Shown: piece by piece, positions 1 to 11,309 of the stretch
Numbering within the stretch: position 1 is the stretch's first letter
Layout: every line of letters starts with the position of its first letter
Assembly (NCBI GenBank): GCA_023014485.1
Contig: JAJOZX010002360.1
Location: 563,501-627,500 of the forward strand
Reading direction: 5' to 3'
DNA: 64,000 nucleotides
DNA from: Bathynomus jamesi
Lineage: Eukaryota; Arthropoda; Malacostraca; Isopoda; Cirolanidae
Notes under the pieces: generated by a model
Told to the model about the DNA's origin: nothing
Databases searched by the model: none
The model's input: the letters and a program-made list of their open reading frames with translations, nothing else
Program-made: the position numbers and the translations under genes

Positions 1-453
1 CTTCACTTCTTAGGTACCGTACCAGTTTAATTCCACCAGTAAGGCATTAACGCAATTCATTTACATTAGATTAGCAGCAGTAACTTGTATAATTACCATA
101 ACTGAAACTTAAGCTTTAAATATAATTTGCTCCAAGCTCTGCTCAAGTCCTTTTGAAATAGGAATTTTTATTTTTTTATAGTGGTATGGTGGCTTATACC
201 ATAGGGGCCTAGGTCTTTGTAAAGTAGGTAGCCATAATATGATAAAAGAATTAGGTAGAGAAAATTCTGAATAGGGCTTGAAAAGTACTTAAAAGTATTT
301 TTTCATTCAGCAAAGATATTAAGATTAAGACATCAACTCCATTTGCAGATAAAGTAAAGAAATGAGTAGACTTTTCATTACTGGTTGAGACAGACCACAT
401 TCTCATTAAATCCTTAATTTTGTACAACAGTAACAAATGCTTTCTTTCATCAG

Positions 454-584
454 ATTAAGAGTGTGTTTCTTTGTGGCATTGAAGCTCATGTATGTATCCA
501 AAATACTGCCATTGATCTCTTGGACAAGGGTTTTGATGTTCATGTTGTTGTGGATGCTGTCTCAGCCAGATCTATGACTGACAG
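454..584 (+). CDS. Isochorismatase-domain hydrolase (ISOC1/2-like), penultimate coding exon
   Basis: This exon encodes the part of the isochorismatase-like cysteine hydrolase fold that carries the [12 protein letters not shown] motif; by family homology the second Cys (in HVC) is the likely nucleophile. It continues through [20 protein letters not shown], which closely matches animal ISOC1/ISOC2. It is bounded by a pyrimidine-rich acceptor ending in CAG (451-453) and a strong donor, AG|GTAAGC. The Arg codon at its 3' end is split across the intron and is completed in the exon at 881. The catalytic Asp and Lys lie in upstream exons outside the window, so only the C-terminal third of the gene is present. 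ISOC proteins are small cytosolic, peroxisomal or mitochondrial hydrolases whose animal substrate is not established. Confidence 0.93.
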
Positions 585-880
585 GTAAGCTCCTAAGACC
601 TGCTAATGATAGCAGGTTGTCTCTTGTCATCATTTAATGATAAACAAAGAAATCCAGTTATATTAAGCTAATTGACTCTATAAACCAAAACTTTTGTTAT
701 AATGCCAGTTGTTTTTAAAGCTGGTCTGGTAGATGAAATGTCTGCTAGAGGACCCATTTTAAGCAACCACTACATGAGCAATGGGGGTTACAGCCCAGAG
801 TTTCAGGGGTAAAACCCACTTTAGTGCTACCCACATTTTGCATAAGCATTATCCTAATGGTTTTACTTCCTCAAAATTAG

Positions 881-1049
881 GATGTATGCCTTTGAACGGA
901 TGAGAGATGCTGGTGCTTTCCTCACAACAAGCGAGTCTGTCGTTTTTGGGTTAGCAGGGGGTTCTCATCACCCCAAATTTAAGGAGCTCCAGAAAATCGT
1001 CTGGGACTCTGCTCCCGATACCGGACTTCTCAGTCCAACCCATTCCTAA
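881..1049 (+). CDS. Isochorismatase-domain hydrolase (ISOC1/2-like), terminal exon
   Basis: This is the last coding exon, spliced at an AG acceptor (879-880). Reading continues in phase from the exon ending at 584 and stops at TAA 1047-1049. The product contains [27 protein letters not shown] and APDTGLL, all conserved at the C-terminus of ISOC1/2. The intron between the two exons is 296 bp, short for this window. No frameshift or stop is present in either exon, so this is a functional host gene and not a pseudogene. The 3' UTR runs into an (AC)n tract shortly after the stop. Confidence 0.93.
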
Positions 1050-1091
1050 GGATAGGCAATACTAGTATTCTTCTGAAACTAATATTATTAG

Positions 1092-1092
<1 letters not shown>

Positions 1093-1155
<63 letters not shown>
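1093..1155. repeat. (AC)n microsatellite
   Basis: About 31 uninterrupted AC units lie just downstream of the ISOC-like stop codon. Its minus-strand translation is the meaningless poly-CV peptide. Confidence 0.97.
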
Positions 1156-1157
<2 letters not shown>

Positions 1158-1599
1158 TCCGTGGTGCTGAAATTAGGGACTTTAGATGATGCTTGTACAA
1201 ATAGTTTGTACACAGTTATATATATTTTAAGTATTAAGTAGTTAGTCTTTGCTCCGAAACTGAAGGGGTTTTTCTCTTTACTTTTAAAGTTATGCAGATT
1301 AAGTTGCTTTGAGGGCTGACTCAAGTTTGCCTTCGATTAATATATATATATAGATATATACTAGAACATTGAAGAATGAAGTATGGTGGATTTCTTATGA
1401 ATATTTATCAAATAAGCTGAATTAAATTTCTTTTATTGGATAGAAATACTTTCTCTCTTTCATGAATTTTGCTTGCAAACGGAGCCAAATTAAGTAAATT
1501 TTTCAGCTTCATTCTCATTCGTCGAAGCGGTAGCCATTTTGAAGCAGCTTAACTTGCTTACCAAGTAGTTTAATTTCATATCAAAAGAACTATCTTAAT

Positions 1600-2560
1600 A
1601 TGACAAGTTTATCGTCTGAATGCCCCGTCCATGATTCCATCGATGCTACTAAATACTGGACGCTCATCCCCTTCATCCTTCCCAAAGACTGCCACCTTCT
1701 GGTTACGAGCGTGAGCCAACGTTTAAAACCCCACGCTGCCTTCCGTTTAGGTGCATTTAAGGCTTGGATAATAGAAACCGGCGAGGGGAAAGCTGTACCT
1801 TGGTTTCCCATGTTCCTGTTTCCTTACCCCCCCCCCCTATATCCTTCTCTTCTGTGAACCACACGGGAAAATATTTAAACAGGTTCTAGTGCGAGAACCT
1901 CAAAAAGCCTATCAAACGTTAAAACAAGGAAAGTAACAGTTTTAAGCCTTCCTTCGCGCTGGCGCTTTGGTCGTTAGGGAACCTACTGTACTCACCCCGT
2001 TTGGTGTGCGACAACCACACCTAGTGATGAAGGACAGGATACCACTTCCGGAAGGATCATCGTCATGACGAGCCCGACTGTCGGCTTCTCTGGTCTTGTG
2101 GAGAAGGATCGGAAGCCAAAGCAAATTTGCGAGTATCAACCATAATCTTGTCCTAGCGAGGTTTCACGTACTTCGGCTCCTGACAGAACCCTTAATACCC
2201 TTAGCATTAGGTTCTTTTTCCAATTCCATATCCCAGACTGGAGTTGGGATATGAACTTGAGGAGAAGCGGTGTTTAAGGTCGGTCCCATCGTGGTTGAGT
2301 CCTTGATCACAGATCTTTCCCAGGCCTTTATCGAGAGGAAGGCGAGCTATTCCCTTATTGATTGGCAACGCTACACACTGCCCTGGTGAACACTTGGTCG
2401 CAGAGGGGCGGGGTTACTCGTGATTCCCATAGAACAAACATTGAGCATTGCTCAGTTAATCCTTATTCGTTTGGATGGCCCGTGGTGCCCTTCCGCTGGA
2501 AAGTAATCGTGTATAGCACGCCAAACGTTTTTTAGCTCAAGTTCCTCAACGAAAATTGCA
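1600..2560. other. Unassigned GC-richer block
   Basis: This roughly 1-kb block is clearly richer in G+C than its AT-rich surroundings and largely lacks microsatellites. Short open frames exist on both strands (1600-1857 on +, 1590-1811 and 1942-2139 on -), but none shows a protein family I recognise and no convincing splice structure links them. A 12-bp inverted pair at about 2227-2251 (CATATCCCAGAC / GTTGGGATATG) hints at structure. It could be an old gene fragment, an RNA gene or foreign DNA; I cannot say which. Confidence 0.3.
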
Positions 2561-2698
2561 CTTAAAAAAAATAGTCCTTAACAGAGCTTAAATATTCGGG
2601 AGGGAAACAAATTGTAGTGTGGCTGTAAGCATGACTTTCAAGCGGTTTTATTAATTTATTCCAATTTTAAAGATATGAAGAAGTTGAGTGCATACTAG

Positions 2699-2890
2699 TT
2701 AGAGGGCTACGTCGTTGCCAATGTCATAACGCCGTCTGGGTAATAGTTGGATTGGGGGACCGTCCCCCGCGTCCAGATTATGTAGCGACCCGTGGTTCGG
2801 ATTCCACTTAGAGCCGTAGGTTTCCTCCCTCTCCTCCTCCCCGTCAAATGACCTTAGATGTTGCGAAGGTTTAAACAACCCCATCAACCA
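2699..2890 (+). repeat. 5S-rRNA-derived SINE, copy 1 (internally deleted)
   Basis: The sequence shares the 5' half (GGCTACGTCGTTGCCAATGT), the 5S C-box region (TAGTTGGATTGGGGGACCG) and the body GACCCGTGGTTCGGATTCCA with the fuller copies at 7784 and 12563. The part that holds the 5S A box and intermediate element is missing here, so this copy has an internal deletion. The body ends in the same GATGTTGCGAAGGTTTAAAC stretch as copy 3. Confidence 0.75.
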
Positions 2891-2999
2891 AATTTTAGTT
2901 ACTTAATACTGGATTTAAAATTTTGTATGTTTATATACTTATCTAATTTAGTTACAATTTTGGGTTTAGTTTTTTCATTAAGAGTAATAATGTTAGACA

Positions 3000-3393
3000 A
3001 TAAAGAACTGTGTACAAAAATTTTCCTAAAGAAATGCATAATTTAAAATGTGCCAAAATATTTCTTATACAATTGATATTAAATGTATTTTCATTATCAT
3101 CATTTATTTTCCCCGTTCGGTTTAGCTTCTGAAGAGGCTGCTTAGGCGCGAGTGTCGTTGTAAAGCAGTTTACGAGTTCTTTCCAAAAGTAACATTATTT
3201 AATTTTGAGTTGCCACAATCCACATTAATTTACCTAACATTTGTTAGGTAAAGTGGTTAACGGCGTACGTTTTATTTCTAAATAGAAAATGGTACTGCAA
3301 ATAGAGTTTATACTTTAGAAATAAAATTTAAGTTCATAGAGAACCTTCGTGCAAACTGCATTGTTGTACGTTCAAATAAATGATGTATTATAT
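3000..3393. other. Intergenic, nothing recognised
   Basis: AT-rich sequence between SINE copy 1 and a mariner derivative. I see no coding potential and no repeat boundary. Confidence 0.5.
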
Positions 3394-4106
3394 AGGGTGT
3401 CCATAAATGATTACCCTGATTAAAGCATGCTATAACTTTTAAATAAACACTCGTATTCAAACATAGTTTTAATCATAAGTAGATAAGCATACAAAGTTTT
3501 GATACATAGTTAATGAACTTAATAAGCTTCCACATGTGCACCCCTAGTGGCACGTAAAATGTCTAAACGGTATTCACACACACACGCCACACATTTTCCA
3601 ACATTTGTGGGTTAACTGTTGCAATTGCATCCGTAATGCGTTCTCGCAATGTCCTGATATCTGGAACAACTGTTGCATAAACCAAGTTTTTAACATGACC
3701 CCAGAGAAAGAAATCCAGCGGGGTAATGTCTGGTGATCTTGGGGGCCATGGGATTGGCCCGTCCCTGCCAATCCATCGATTTGGAAATGTTGCGTCGAGA
3801 GTTTCACGAACAACATGCTCCCAATGAGGGGGTGCCCCATTTTGTTGGAAGATGACAGTTGGCTGCCTGTCCTGCAGCTGGGGGATGGCGTAATTGGTGA
3901 GCATATCCAGGTACATAGTTGCGGAAACAGACATTTTACGACATTTTACGTGCCAGGGGTGCACATGTGGAAGCTTATTAAGTTCATTAACTATGTATCA
4001 AAACTTTGTATGTTTATCTACTTATGATTAAAACTGTTTGAATACGAGTGTTTATTTAAAAGTTATAGCATGCTTTAATCAGGGTAATCATTTATGGACA
4101 CCCTGT
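3394..4106 (-). mobile_element. Internally deleted Tc1/mariner element with ~165-bp TIRs
   Basis: The left arm (from AGGGTGTCCATAAATGATT at 3394) and the right arm (ending AATCATTTATGGACACCCT at 4105) are inverted copies. Pairing continues inward for about 165 bp, to the GGCACGTAAAATGTCTAAA / ACATTTTACGTGCC region. TA dinucleotides flank both ends, as expected for this superfamily. Only a C-terminal transposase piece remains between the arms, so it was probably moved in trans. Confidence 0.88.
3563..3964 (-). pseudogene. Tc1/mariner transposase C-terminal fragment
   Basis: 133 codons resemble the C-terminal catalytic half of a Tc1/mariner DDE/D transposase. RWIGRDGPIPWPPRSPD and TPLDFFLWGHVKNLVY are typical of the family. 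The position usually held by the second catalytic Asp (QDGAPPH in relatives) reads FQQNGAPPHW, so the Asp is replaced by Asn. The N-terminal DNA-binding part and first catalytic Asp are absent. The fragment sits between the two long TIRs and its first codons run into the right arm. It is inactive on both grounds. Confidence 0.85.
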
Positions 4107-4167
4107 ATTATTTTAATCGTGCGTGAATACTGAATAGTAACCAAACGCGATCGAGTTGGTTAGAATT

Positions 4168-4341
4168 CAGTGTTTCCCAACCGGGGGCCATGGCACATTT
4201 GAAGGGGGCCACAGGAAAATGTTATTTTGTAAAATAGAGTTAAATCTGCATATTATCTACTGAAAATAATGCTTATGGGGGCCACAGGAAAAAATAAGGT
4301 TCCTAAGGGGGCCATAAGCCAAAACCGGTTGGGAACCACTG
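4168..4341. mobile_element. Miniature hAT element
   Basis: The ends CAGTGTTTCCCAACCGG and CCGGTTGGGAACCACTG are good inverted repeats of the hAT type. GGTTAGA occurs at both flanks (4158-4164 and 4342-4348), but three extra bases (ATT) lie between the left copy and the TIR, so the 8-bp target duplication is imperfect. The interior repeats GGGGGCCACAGGAAAA and has no coding capacity. Confidence 0.75.
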
Positions 4342-4349
4342 GGTTAGAT

Positions 4350-5229
4350 AACTTTGGGGCCAGTATGACTACACCGTCTTTTGTTTTTGGTATTAAAAAT
4401 ACACAAACCACTTTTCCTGTATATATTGGCGGCGAAGTGAGTGAGTGCCCCTTCTATTATGATAATAGTACTGTATTTTATTTGCCAGTTTTAACTTCGA
4501 ATCAAAGCTGGCTGCACTCTTAAAAAGGTGAAATTAAGGTCATTTCACTGTGCACAAATGTTTGGTTACTCCCGCAAAGTAACTAAAGGCATTAAAACAT
4601 GAAAATCTAAAAGCAATATCGTAATGCGTCATGAACACCGAATAATTTTGGTTTCAGAAATTTTTACAAAATCTATTTTTTATCATATAATCTTGATTCG
4701 ATTTTTTTTTTTTTTACGATTGATTGAATTTTTTATTTGTTTCGAAATAATGACGTTGATGCGTTTCGGAAGTGGATGATTCTAATTTCGGAAATGAAGC
4801 TCATTTGTACCAATAATTTTTATTTTAATAATAAAATTAGAGGTGGAATCAATTCCTGAAGGATCAGAGCTGTCCAAGTACTGTTTGTTTACTAAACAAC
4901 AAAGAAGCCTCGGCAAGTTATAGTACACCCTTTGTTCAAGCAAAATCTCGCGCAACCGAAGTTAAGCTGGAGCTGACTTCGCTTATCTTACCTCTTTCCA
5001 GAAAGAAAACATCTTAACCATTTCCCAATGGAAATAATAATAATAATAAATATAATTAATAATATATAAATCTCTACAAATGCTTCTACATGTGTATACG
5101 TGTTTAATTAGTTTAGTTTAGTTTAGTTATGGAATGTGTGTAATGTAAGTAACCAGTTAACTGAAGTATTTGGTTTCCTACTTTTATTTCAGTTTCTGAT
5201 ATTTAACGAGAGCTGGGATAAGTAACATG
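4350..5229. other. Non-coding stretch
   Basis: Low-complexity AT-rich DNA. A (TAA)n run is at about 5035-5060 and a short TTTAG run at about 5110-5128. No gene, RNA or complete repeat is recognised. Confidence 0.5.
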
Positions 5230-5411
5230 CCAAAGTAGGAGCCAGAAACTCATTTGGGCACTGTGTGGGAGGGTGAGTGCCCCGAGGGTGACCCGAACCC
5301 GAGCATTAATAGGGTGAATGGTCGGCCCCAACCTAACCCAGGAGGCAGCGGCTTAGGGTGAACCCAGAGCCTCATTCCCTAGATCTCGACACTGAGGCCA
5401 TTGAGCTAATT
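5230..5411 (-). repeat. tRNA-derived SINE (minus)
   Basis: On the minus strand an A-box-like TAGCTCAATGGCC (5396-5408) is followed about 31 bp later by a B-box-like GGGTTCACCCT (5355-5365), the spacing of a tRNA-type pol III promoter. The body beyond the B box (CCTCCTGGGTTAGGTTGGGG) is unrelated to tRNA. It does not fold as a functional tRNA. Confidence 0.6.
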
Positions 5412-6313
5412 GGAAGTATGCCATTCTAATTAGTTCATATTTTGAAAGCTTTTTGATTGTAGGTTCATTTTTTTTAATTGAAATGTATTTTTATTTTTTA
5501 TATTTTATTTTTTTTAAGAAAATTTATTTTTATTTGTCTTTTGCATTCTGACTGTAATTTTAGGGATTAAATTATTTATTTGATATTCCCAGAGTTTTAG
5601 AATAATACTGTGATGGATGTGTCTGGTTGGCGAACTCGTCTCGACGACCTTCCACTTCAAATTTTATGAGGAAAAAAGTTACTTGATCAGTTTTTTTAGT
5701 TTCTCGAAGTCCCCCTCAATTGTCCCCCTCATCTCCACCTCTTGGGCCACTTAACATAGGACCTACACTTAGTGTGGAACCCGCACCACCACCCACTGTG
5801 GAAGGTTTGTAGGGACAACCTTAATTACTGAAATTGAAAAAATGTGCGTCCAAACTGGGCCTCGAACCCGCAATTTTGATGTACACCCGGCGCCTTAATA
5901 CAAAGCTTTTCTGGCTCGTTTTTTTAATTTAACTTTTGTTTGTTTTTATATTTTATCAATTGGGATGGGACACCGTTAATACCAATACTGAAATTGGTTG
6001 AAAGACGTTCAAACGAAATCGCGCTCTGGTTTTCAGAGACCACGTGACTCTACCAATTGTGTCGATATTGTATGACTTTAAGAACTATAAACAACAGTGT
6101 ATTTAGATTAGCTTCTCCCGATTTCGCTTATCGTTTACTATTCAATAAGAGGATCTCACGAGTGTAACTCGCTTTCATATTAGCCATTATGTGTTGTTCT
6201 ACCTGCAACAACAAAAAAACGTTCCAAAAGAAGACCAATTTGAACATTTGTTTTAGTTCTAATGTATAACTTTTGTAAATTTAATTTAAAATACATTTTC
6301 ATACGAGACTGGA
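5412..6313. other. Non-coding stretch with a tRNA-like box
   Basis: Mostly AT-rich and T-rich. A minus-strand B-box-like GGGTTCGAGGCCC at 5850-5862 suggests another decayed tRNA-type SINE, but I cannot see its ends. No coding sequence is recognised. Confidence 0.35.
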
Positions 6314-6321
6314 CTTATGGG

Positions 6322-6522
6322 TAGGCTGACCATACGTACCGTTTTGAACGGGACAGTACCGTTTGTTTTATATTTCCTGGCCGTCCCGTCGTTTTAATAA
6401 AAATGTCAATTTTGTCCCGGTTTATGTACTTATTTTTCATGAATACAGAATATTACATAACCCCGTCCCTTTTTCGCCATCCCAATGTCCCGTTTTTGTC
6501 TCAAGGAAATATGGTCAGCCTA
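6322..6522. mobile_element. Miniature hAT element with perfect 8-bp TSD
   Basis: The inverted ends TAGGCTGACCATA and TATGGTCAGCCTA are flanked by a perfect CTTATGGG duplication (6314-6321 and 6523-6530). The 201-bp interior is T-rich and non-coding. The right flank ACTTATGGGACACCCTGTA looks like a mariner-type terminus, so this hAT probably landed in the end of an older mariner derivative. Confidence 0.88.
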
Positions 6523-6530
6523 CTTATGGG

Positions 6531-7783
6531 ACACCCTGTACAACGTATAGTATATATATAATTTTAATTAATCGATGTAGTTCTAGCTTAAGTGGAAGGA
6601 TGAAAAGTTTAACATCTTTTCACGGAGAGCATCATTCCCCCCATAGCCCTTTTTTAGGGTACGAGTAGCTCGCAGCAGCATTGCCAAGCAAATAGGGGGT
6701 CAGTGTACTGACGAAGCTTCCGTACGTGGTTCATCACCACTGGAAGCAACGATGCTCCGTGTTAGCCTTGTTAGCAGTTTTCGTTAGTTTGTATTGCAGA
6801 CACCGCCAGTTTTATCAGTCCTGGTGCGTGATTCTTCAGGAGCAAGATGCTCCGCAAGTTTGTTTCCTCACGAAGGCAGTTCGCAAACTTACCCGTATCA
6901 ATCAATTTTATGCTTACATTTACCGCCTGGTCGAGAACCACTGCTTTAAATGATTTTCGTACGAGTGTTTGAACATTTTATGCACGCAATCCGTTTAAAC
7001 TTGCGCGTGTTCGATAATACCGTTGCATAACTAAAAGACTCGAAATTGCTCAACGACTTCCTATTTATATACGAGACAAACGGAACGATGCTCAACGTGT
7101 GTGGTCGAACGGTATTACTAAATACGAAGCGACTGTTTACATTTTCCTTTCATTTGGGCTAATTTCGACCACGAATATATTAAATTCACTTAATGGTTAT
7201 TAACTATGTCTATAAAACTACCTTTATTCAACACAGCTATGACTGCAACTTGAGGAAGTTAGGGAGATTCTTCACAGATTAAAATTAGATGAGTGTGTTT
7301 TTGAGAGAGAGATTAAATGGTCTATTGTCTTTATTTAGTTCTCTAAAGAAATGATTGTAAGTAAAATTGGTAGACAAATAGTGAATATAATGTATTAAAT
7401 GTCTGGCTCAGTGTTAAATATGAAATTGCTTTGTATACTTTTTTTATTTAGAGATAACATTGAGAAGGCCCGTATATTCTACAGTCTACGTACCGATTAT
7501 GGAAAAGCAGGCAAATTTTTTGTTTAGAAGGAAACCTATAATTATAAATCAAAGTTTAGTAAGTTGTTCTGGTCTGAAAGTCTTTTAAAAAAAAAAATAA
7601 AACAAACACGTCATACAAGTTTTATGAACGCCTAACGTGTAATTTTGTTAATCATGAATTTTGCTTATGGCGGAAAAGTTAACGCGCATTGTATCACTTA
7701 ATTATAGTTTTGTAAACGAGAATTTACCGCTGTCGTATTTGCGTTGGGTTAATGTTGTAAGACATTCAAATACGTTATGTTGA
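6531..7783. other. Unassigned sequence
   Basis: No recognised gene. A 75-codon frame at 6726-6953 on + has somewhat higher GC but no family resemblance and no splice context. The rest is AT-rich. Confidence 0.35.
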
Positions 7784-7962
7784 CGGCTTTGTTGGCCATG
7801 TTGGAGCATAGTTTTCCGTAGATCAGCGAAGTTAAACGATATTGGGTCTGAGTAATGGTTGGATAGGGGACCGTCTTCCGCGTCCAGATGGTTCGGATCC
7901 TACGTAAAGCTGCGGGTCCCCCTCCGTTACGTAATATTTGCTGTTACGAAGGAAGTTAAACT
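7784..7962 (+). repeat. 5S-rRNA-derived SINE, copy 2
   Basis: GTAGATCAGCGAAGTTAAAC matches the 5S rRNA internal promoter A-box region, and GGTTGGATAGGGGACCG matches the 5S C box, at the right spacing. The 3' half (TGGTTCGGATCCTACGTAAA and a GTTACGAAGGAAGTTAAAC end) is the SINE body shared with copies 1 and 3. Diverged and presumably inactive. Confidence 0.85.
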
Positions 7963-9835
7963 CAAAACCCGTTCATTTGTCTCCTTATACGCCTATGATG
8001 ACGTCATATTTCATCTGCTTGGGGTAGAATATGCTTGGTATCATTGAGACCCCATACGCGTGAACTTCACTGCACAGTTTGAAAATTTGAAAATTGGTTT
8101 GATAACCAAAATATTTTTGGATGCAAACCGATGTCTAATAACAGAAATAAATTCGCCGATAAAATTAAGAAGTTAGTAGCGTTTTTTGTTTTTGGCAACC
8201 CTGTATTTCTTTAAAAATATTAATAATTTATAGAATATTTTGAAACTGTATCGCATTCGTCGGGTTTATTTCCGCAATTATACAGTTTATTATAAAAGTC
8301 TTGATACACTCGGCCACACCTTCCTTACTGCCCAGTGTATCCCGACTTTTATTAAAAGATGGTGCATTCATTGGTCAGAAATATATACTCTGGTCTTGGG
8401 GAAATTTAAACACTGACATATTGTATTTTAATTATCATCCGATCTCTCTTTTTTCTTTTCCGAGTTATTGTTATTACTATTTATTTATTTATTTATTTAT
8501 TTATTTATTTTATTTATTTCACACAGCATTGGAGTAATCTCGGAAGAGCGAGATGCGAATTTTTTCTTTCGAGGTTGTGCAACAATATCTCTTAAAAATG
8601 AGGAACTTGAGTCTTTTAATACATTTAATCACGTTTATCATTGTTCGCCTTTCGTAAAACTAAAATTTGGTTGGAAAAAGGTTTCCTGAAAGTACTTTTT
8701 CGAGACTGGAATTGAAAAATGTTGGGAATTTTTTAACTCTGGTTTTCGGTCTTTCTCCAATTTTTTGGTTTTCTTCCGACTTGATTTTTGACCATTTTTT
8801 CTTAGCTACAATTTTGTAAATCTTCCGTTCGCTGTCTTTTCCGTATTCAAACCCTTCGTAGGTCGGGTACAAAAGCATCTCGGATACCCCCAAATACGGT
8901 GTACGGAGAGGCATATGAGAATAGACGTCATTGCGGTGAGGGAGGCTGTGTAAGAAAAGATAAATGTAACTTAATTAACTTACTTTGATAATATTCTATT
9001 AAAATTGATAAAGAAAGCGGACATTTATTATTTCATACAATGGGTATCTCAGACGTAAGTCCTTTGAAAGGACTGTATACCCATTTTGGCGACAAGACCA
9101 AAACATCAACACTAAAAATCTGACTTAATCTAACCTAGTAATAACTTGTCAATAGGATGTAAAGTCGATCAGATGTCGTAAGGTCGAGATTGATATATCA
9201 TTTGCTACCACCTTCACTATAGACAAAAATGTGTCAAAGTCAAACGGCTGAATTTTTAATTTATACATAGTATACATGCGTGTACTATGTATAAATTACA
9301 AATTTATAAAACCGCATTAATGTTAAGACGCTAATTATAAAATATTGTCTTTTCGTGCCTCAATTTAGATAACATTCTGGCTATTGCCCTTTAATTAATT
9401 GCTGGTTGACTCAATACGCACGGATATGTGCATGTTTGCGCGTTCAACCATATACGTTCATGAACGTTTTGAGGCTCTGAAAGTTTTGCGACGGATTTTG
9501 AGTGTACGCCATAGTTTCTGATCCTCGTAATAATATAATTAGTGGTTACTTAGATATTCATAAGATTTGTGATAGCTTCTTAATGATGTCTCTATTTAAT
9601 GTTTGTAATTCATTCAGTAAAAATGCTCCAAACATGGTGAGTGACGAGTATCCGGGAAACTAAATTTCAAATCGCATTCTTGTTTTATACATACATTCCA
9701 ACTTCGTAGTGGAGACTCGATTTGAACACAAAAATCAGTTTAAGATATTCTTACTACAGTATATGCAGAAATACTACCAGTCATTTCTACCACTCGGTAT
9801 CAGCAGTGACAAAACTACATGTTTTACGAGAGTAA
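7963..9835. other. Non-coding stretch
   Basis: Contains an (ATTT)n run at about 8478-8520, a small palindrome around TATACATAGTATACATGCG at 9264-9295, and a paired block at 8297-8345 resembling the GGGATACATTGGG end motif also seen near 52.7 and 54.1 kb. No gene recognised. Confidence 0.4.
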
Positions 9836-9914
9836 ATGAGAGTACCAAAGCATAAACTGACGCAAGATGATGCAACACGATGGAATAGTTCTTACATGTT
9901 GGAAAGAATGTTAG

Positions 9915-10238
9915 GGACTAGTATGTTTCATGGACTGCTCTCGATTTTCCTACGAAATTGCAAACAAGGGCAGTCGATGACCCTGATTTTGTTTCTGCAA
10001 TCGGTTTTCTTGAGAAGTGATAAAGAAAAATTTATTGGATATTGAATAAATTTATTTACTGAAGGTCAGGTTTCTCAAGAAACCGATTGCAGAAACAAAA
10101 TCTCGATTAGGTTAGGTTGTTTCGTTTCGTTTCGTTTCTCAAGAAAACCGATTGCAGAAACAAAATCAGGGTCATCGACTGCCCTTGTTTGCAATTTCGT
10201 AGGAAAATCGAGAGCAGTCCATGAAACATACTAGGTCC
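9915..10238. mobile_element. Foldback element with ~100-bp TIRs and 9-bp TSD (Mutator-like)
   Basis: The ends GGACTAGTATGTTTCATGG and CCATGAAACATACTAGGTCC begin inverted arms of about 100 bp (9915-10017 and 10134-10238). The element is flanked by a perfect 9-bp duplication GAATGTTAG (9906-9914, 10239-10247). A 9-bp TSD with long TIRs is characteristic of Mutator-like elements. A partial third copy of the arm end lies inside at 10065-10103, followed by three TTTCG units. No transposase is encoded. Confidence 0.85.
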
Positions 10239-10277
10239 GAATGTTAGAACAAAAAAAAAAAAGCTATTGCTTCGTAC

Positions 10278-11013
10278 TAGGGATTGTCGTTTTGAGTCAT
10301 TTTGTTTATCCCGGGATTCCGGGATAAAATCTGTCTTCGTCCCGGGATCCCGGATTTCCCGGGATTTTATTTTATACGGTATGTATTTAAATTTTTTATA
10401 CTTTTAAAAAGGAATTAATATAAAAATTATAAAGATTTCATCATTTATTTATTTAAACATATTCCATTAGGTAACTATGAGTGTGAAATAACTAGCTTAA
10501 AAGACAGTTGAGTGCAACAAGACAGTATTTGTAAGAAAATCAACACTTGTAAAGAATAATATCCTTGTAAAGAATAAGCATGCTCGTAAAAACACAAAAA
10601 CAACTAAACATATGAAAATGCAAAACATAGCGCATTTAAAAGAACTAATTTGACTTATAATACGAACGTAGAAAACATAGACAATTCACACTCTTATCAC
10701 TCAGCCGAGTTCTAAGTTTAGTTATAAACAGTCCTGCAGCTGAAAAAGCTCTTTCCGCTTCGACACTAGTTGGTGGTATAGACTCGAGAGTCACGCTGTG
10801 ACGTAAGACGCGCGCACGCCGCCAGTGTGGCCGCACACTAAGGGTGTGTGACGACACTTGCGATTACTGTATGATCGTGTAAACAGGGTATTTATACTAT
10901 ATATACTAATTATTATGTAAGTAATTAGCACCGGGATATCCCGGGATGAACGAAAAAATCCCGGGATATATCCCGCGCATAAAATCAACCGGGATCCCGG
11001 GAAACAATCCCTA
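10278..11013 (-). mobile_element. Non-autonomous hAT element with CCCGGGAT subterminal repeats
   Basis: The ends TAGGGATTGT and ACAATCCCTA are flanked by a perfect 8-bp duplication CTTCGTAC (10270-10277, 11014-11021). The minus strand at 10645-10779 still encodes TSVEAERAFSAAGLFITK and RLSDKSVNCLCFLRSYY, the hAT C-terminal dimerisation domain; the catalytic part is gone. About 100 bp next to each end is packed with CCCGGGAT-type motifs, likely the subterminal transposase-binding sites known in hAT elements. Confidence 0.92.
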
Positions 11014-11309
11014 CTTCGTACACAGCTGATAGCACAATATCCAAATCTTTAGTGGTGGAAAATCACTGAAAAACTTGTACATGTATTAAAACTATATGAG
11101 AATATTACAAAGGAATCAAGCAATAGAGAATCAGCAACTGCAGATCTCATCTCAGCAATACTTTCTCTGAAGTTATTCTTAAAAAAGACATTGGCCAGTA
11201 CTTTTACCAGCAACACGGGTAATTATATCGGCATTATTATCATCATGAGTGAAGAGTTAAATAAATCTGGGAAAAAGGTTAGATATTTTGCATAACAAAA
11301 TGTTGTCTG

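Larger units (their letters stand above)
9836..11290 (+). pseudogene. hAT (BED-type) transposase fossil, twice interrupted
   Basis: The start encodes KLTQDDATRWNSSYMLERML, the segment before the insertion domain in ZBED-like hAT transposases. The frame resumes after about 11,030 with WWKITEKLVHVLKLYENIT and ESATADLISAILSLKLFLKK, which follow in the same family. Between them lie a foldback element (9915-10238, 9-bp TSD) and a small hAT (10278-11013, 8-bp TSD). Removing both brings the two halves together across an A-rich stretch, apart from a stop (TAG, about 11,062) and a likely slip in the A tract. No BED finger or C-terminal dimerisation domain of this copy is visible. Confidence 0.75.

Noticed and set aside
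1088..1324. Poly Cys-Val frame (also 15963-16202, 22292-22627 and 46598-46792)
   Set aside because: Produced by (AC)n/(GT)n microsatellites.
1590..1857. Coding gene in the GC-richer block
   Set aside because: Comparable open frames on both strands and no family resemblance; I leave the block unassigned.
6726..6953. 75-codon frame as a host exon
   Set aside because: No recognised motif, splice sites or conservation signal; length is not exceptional.
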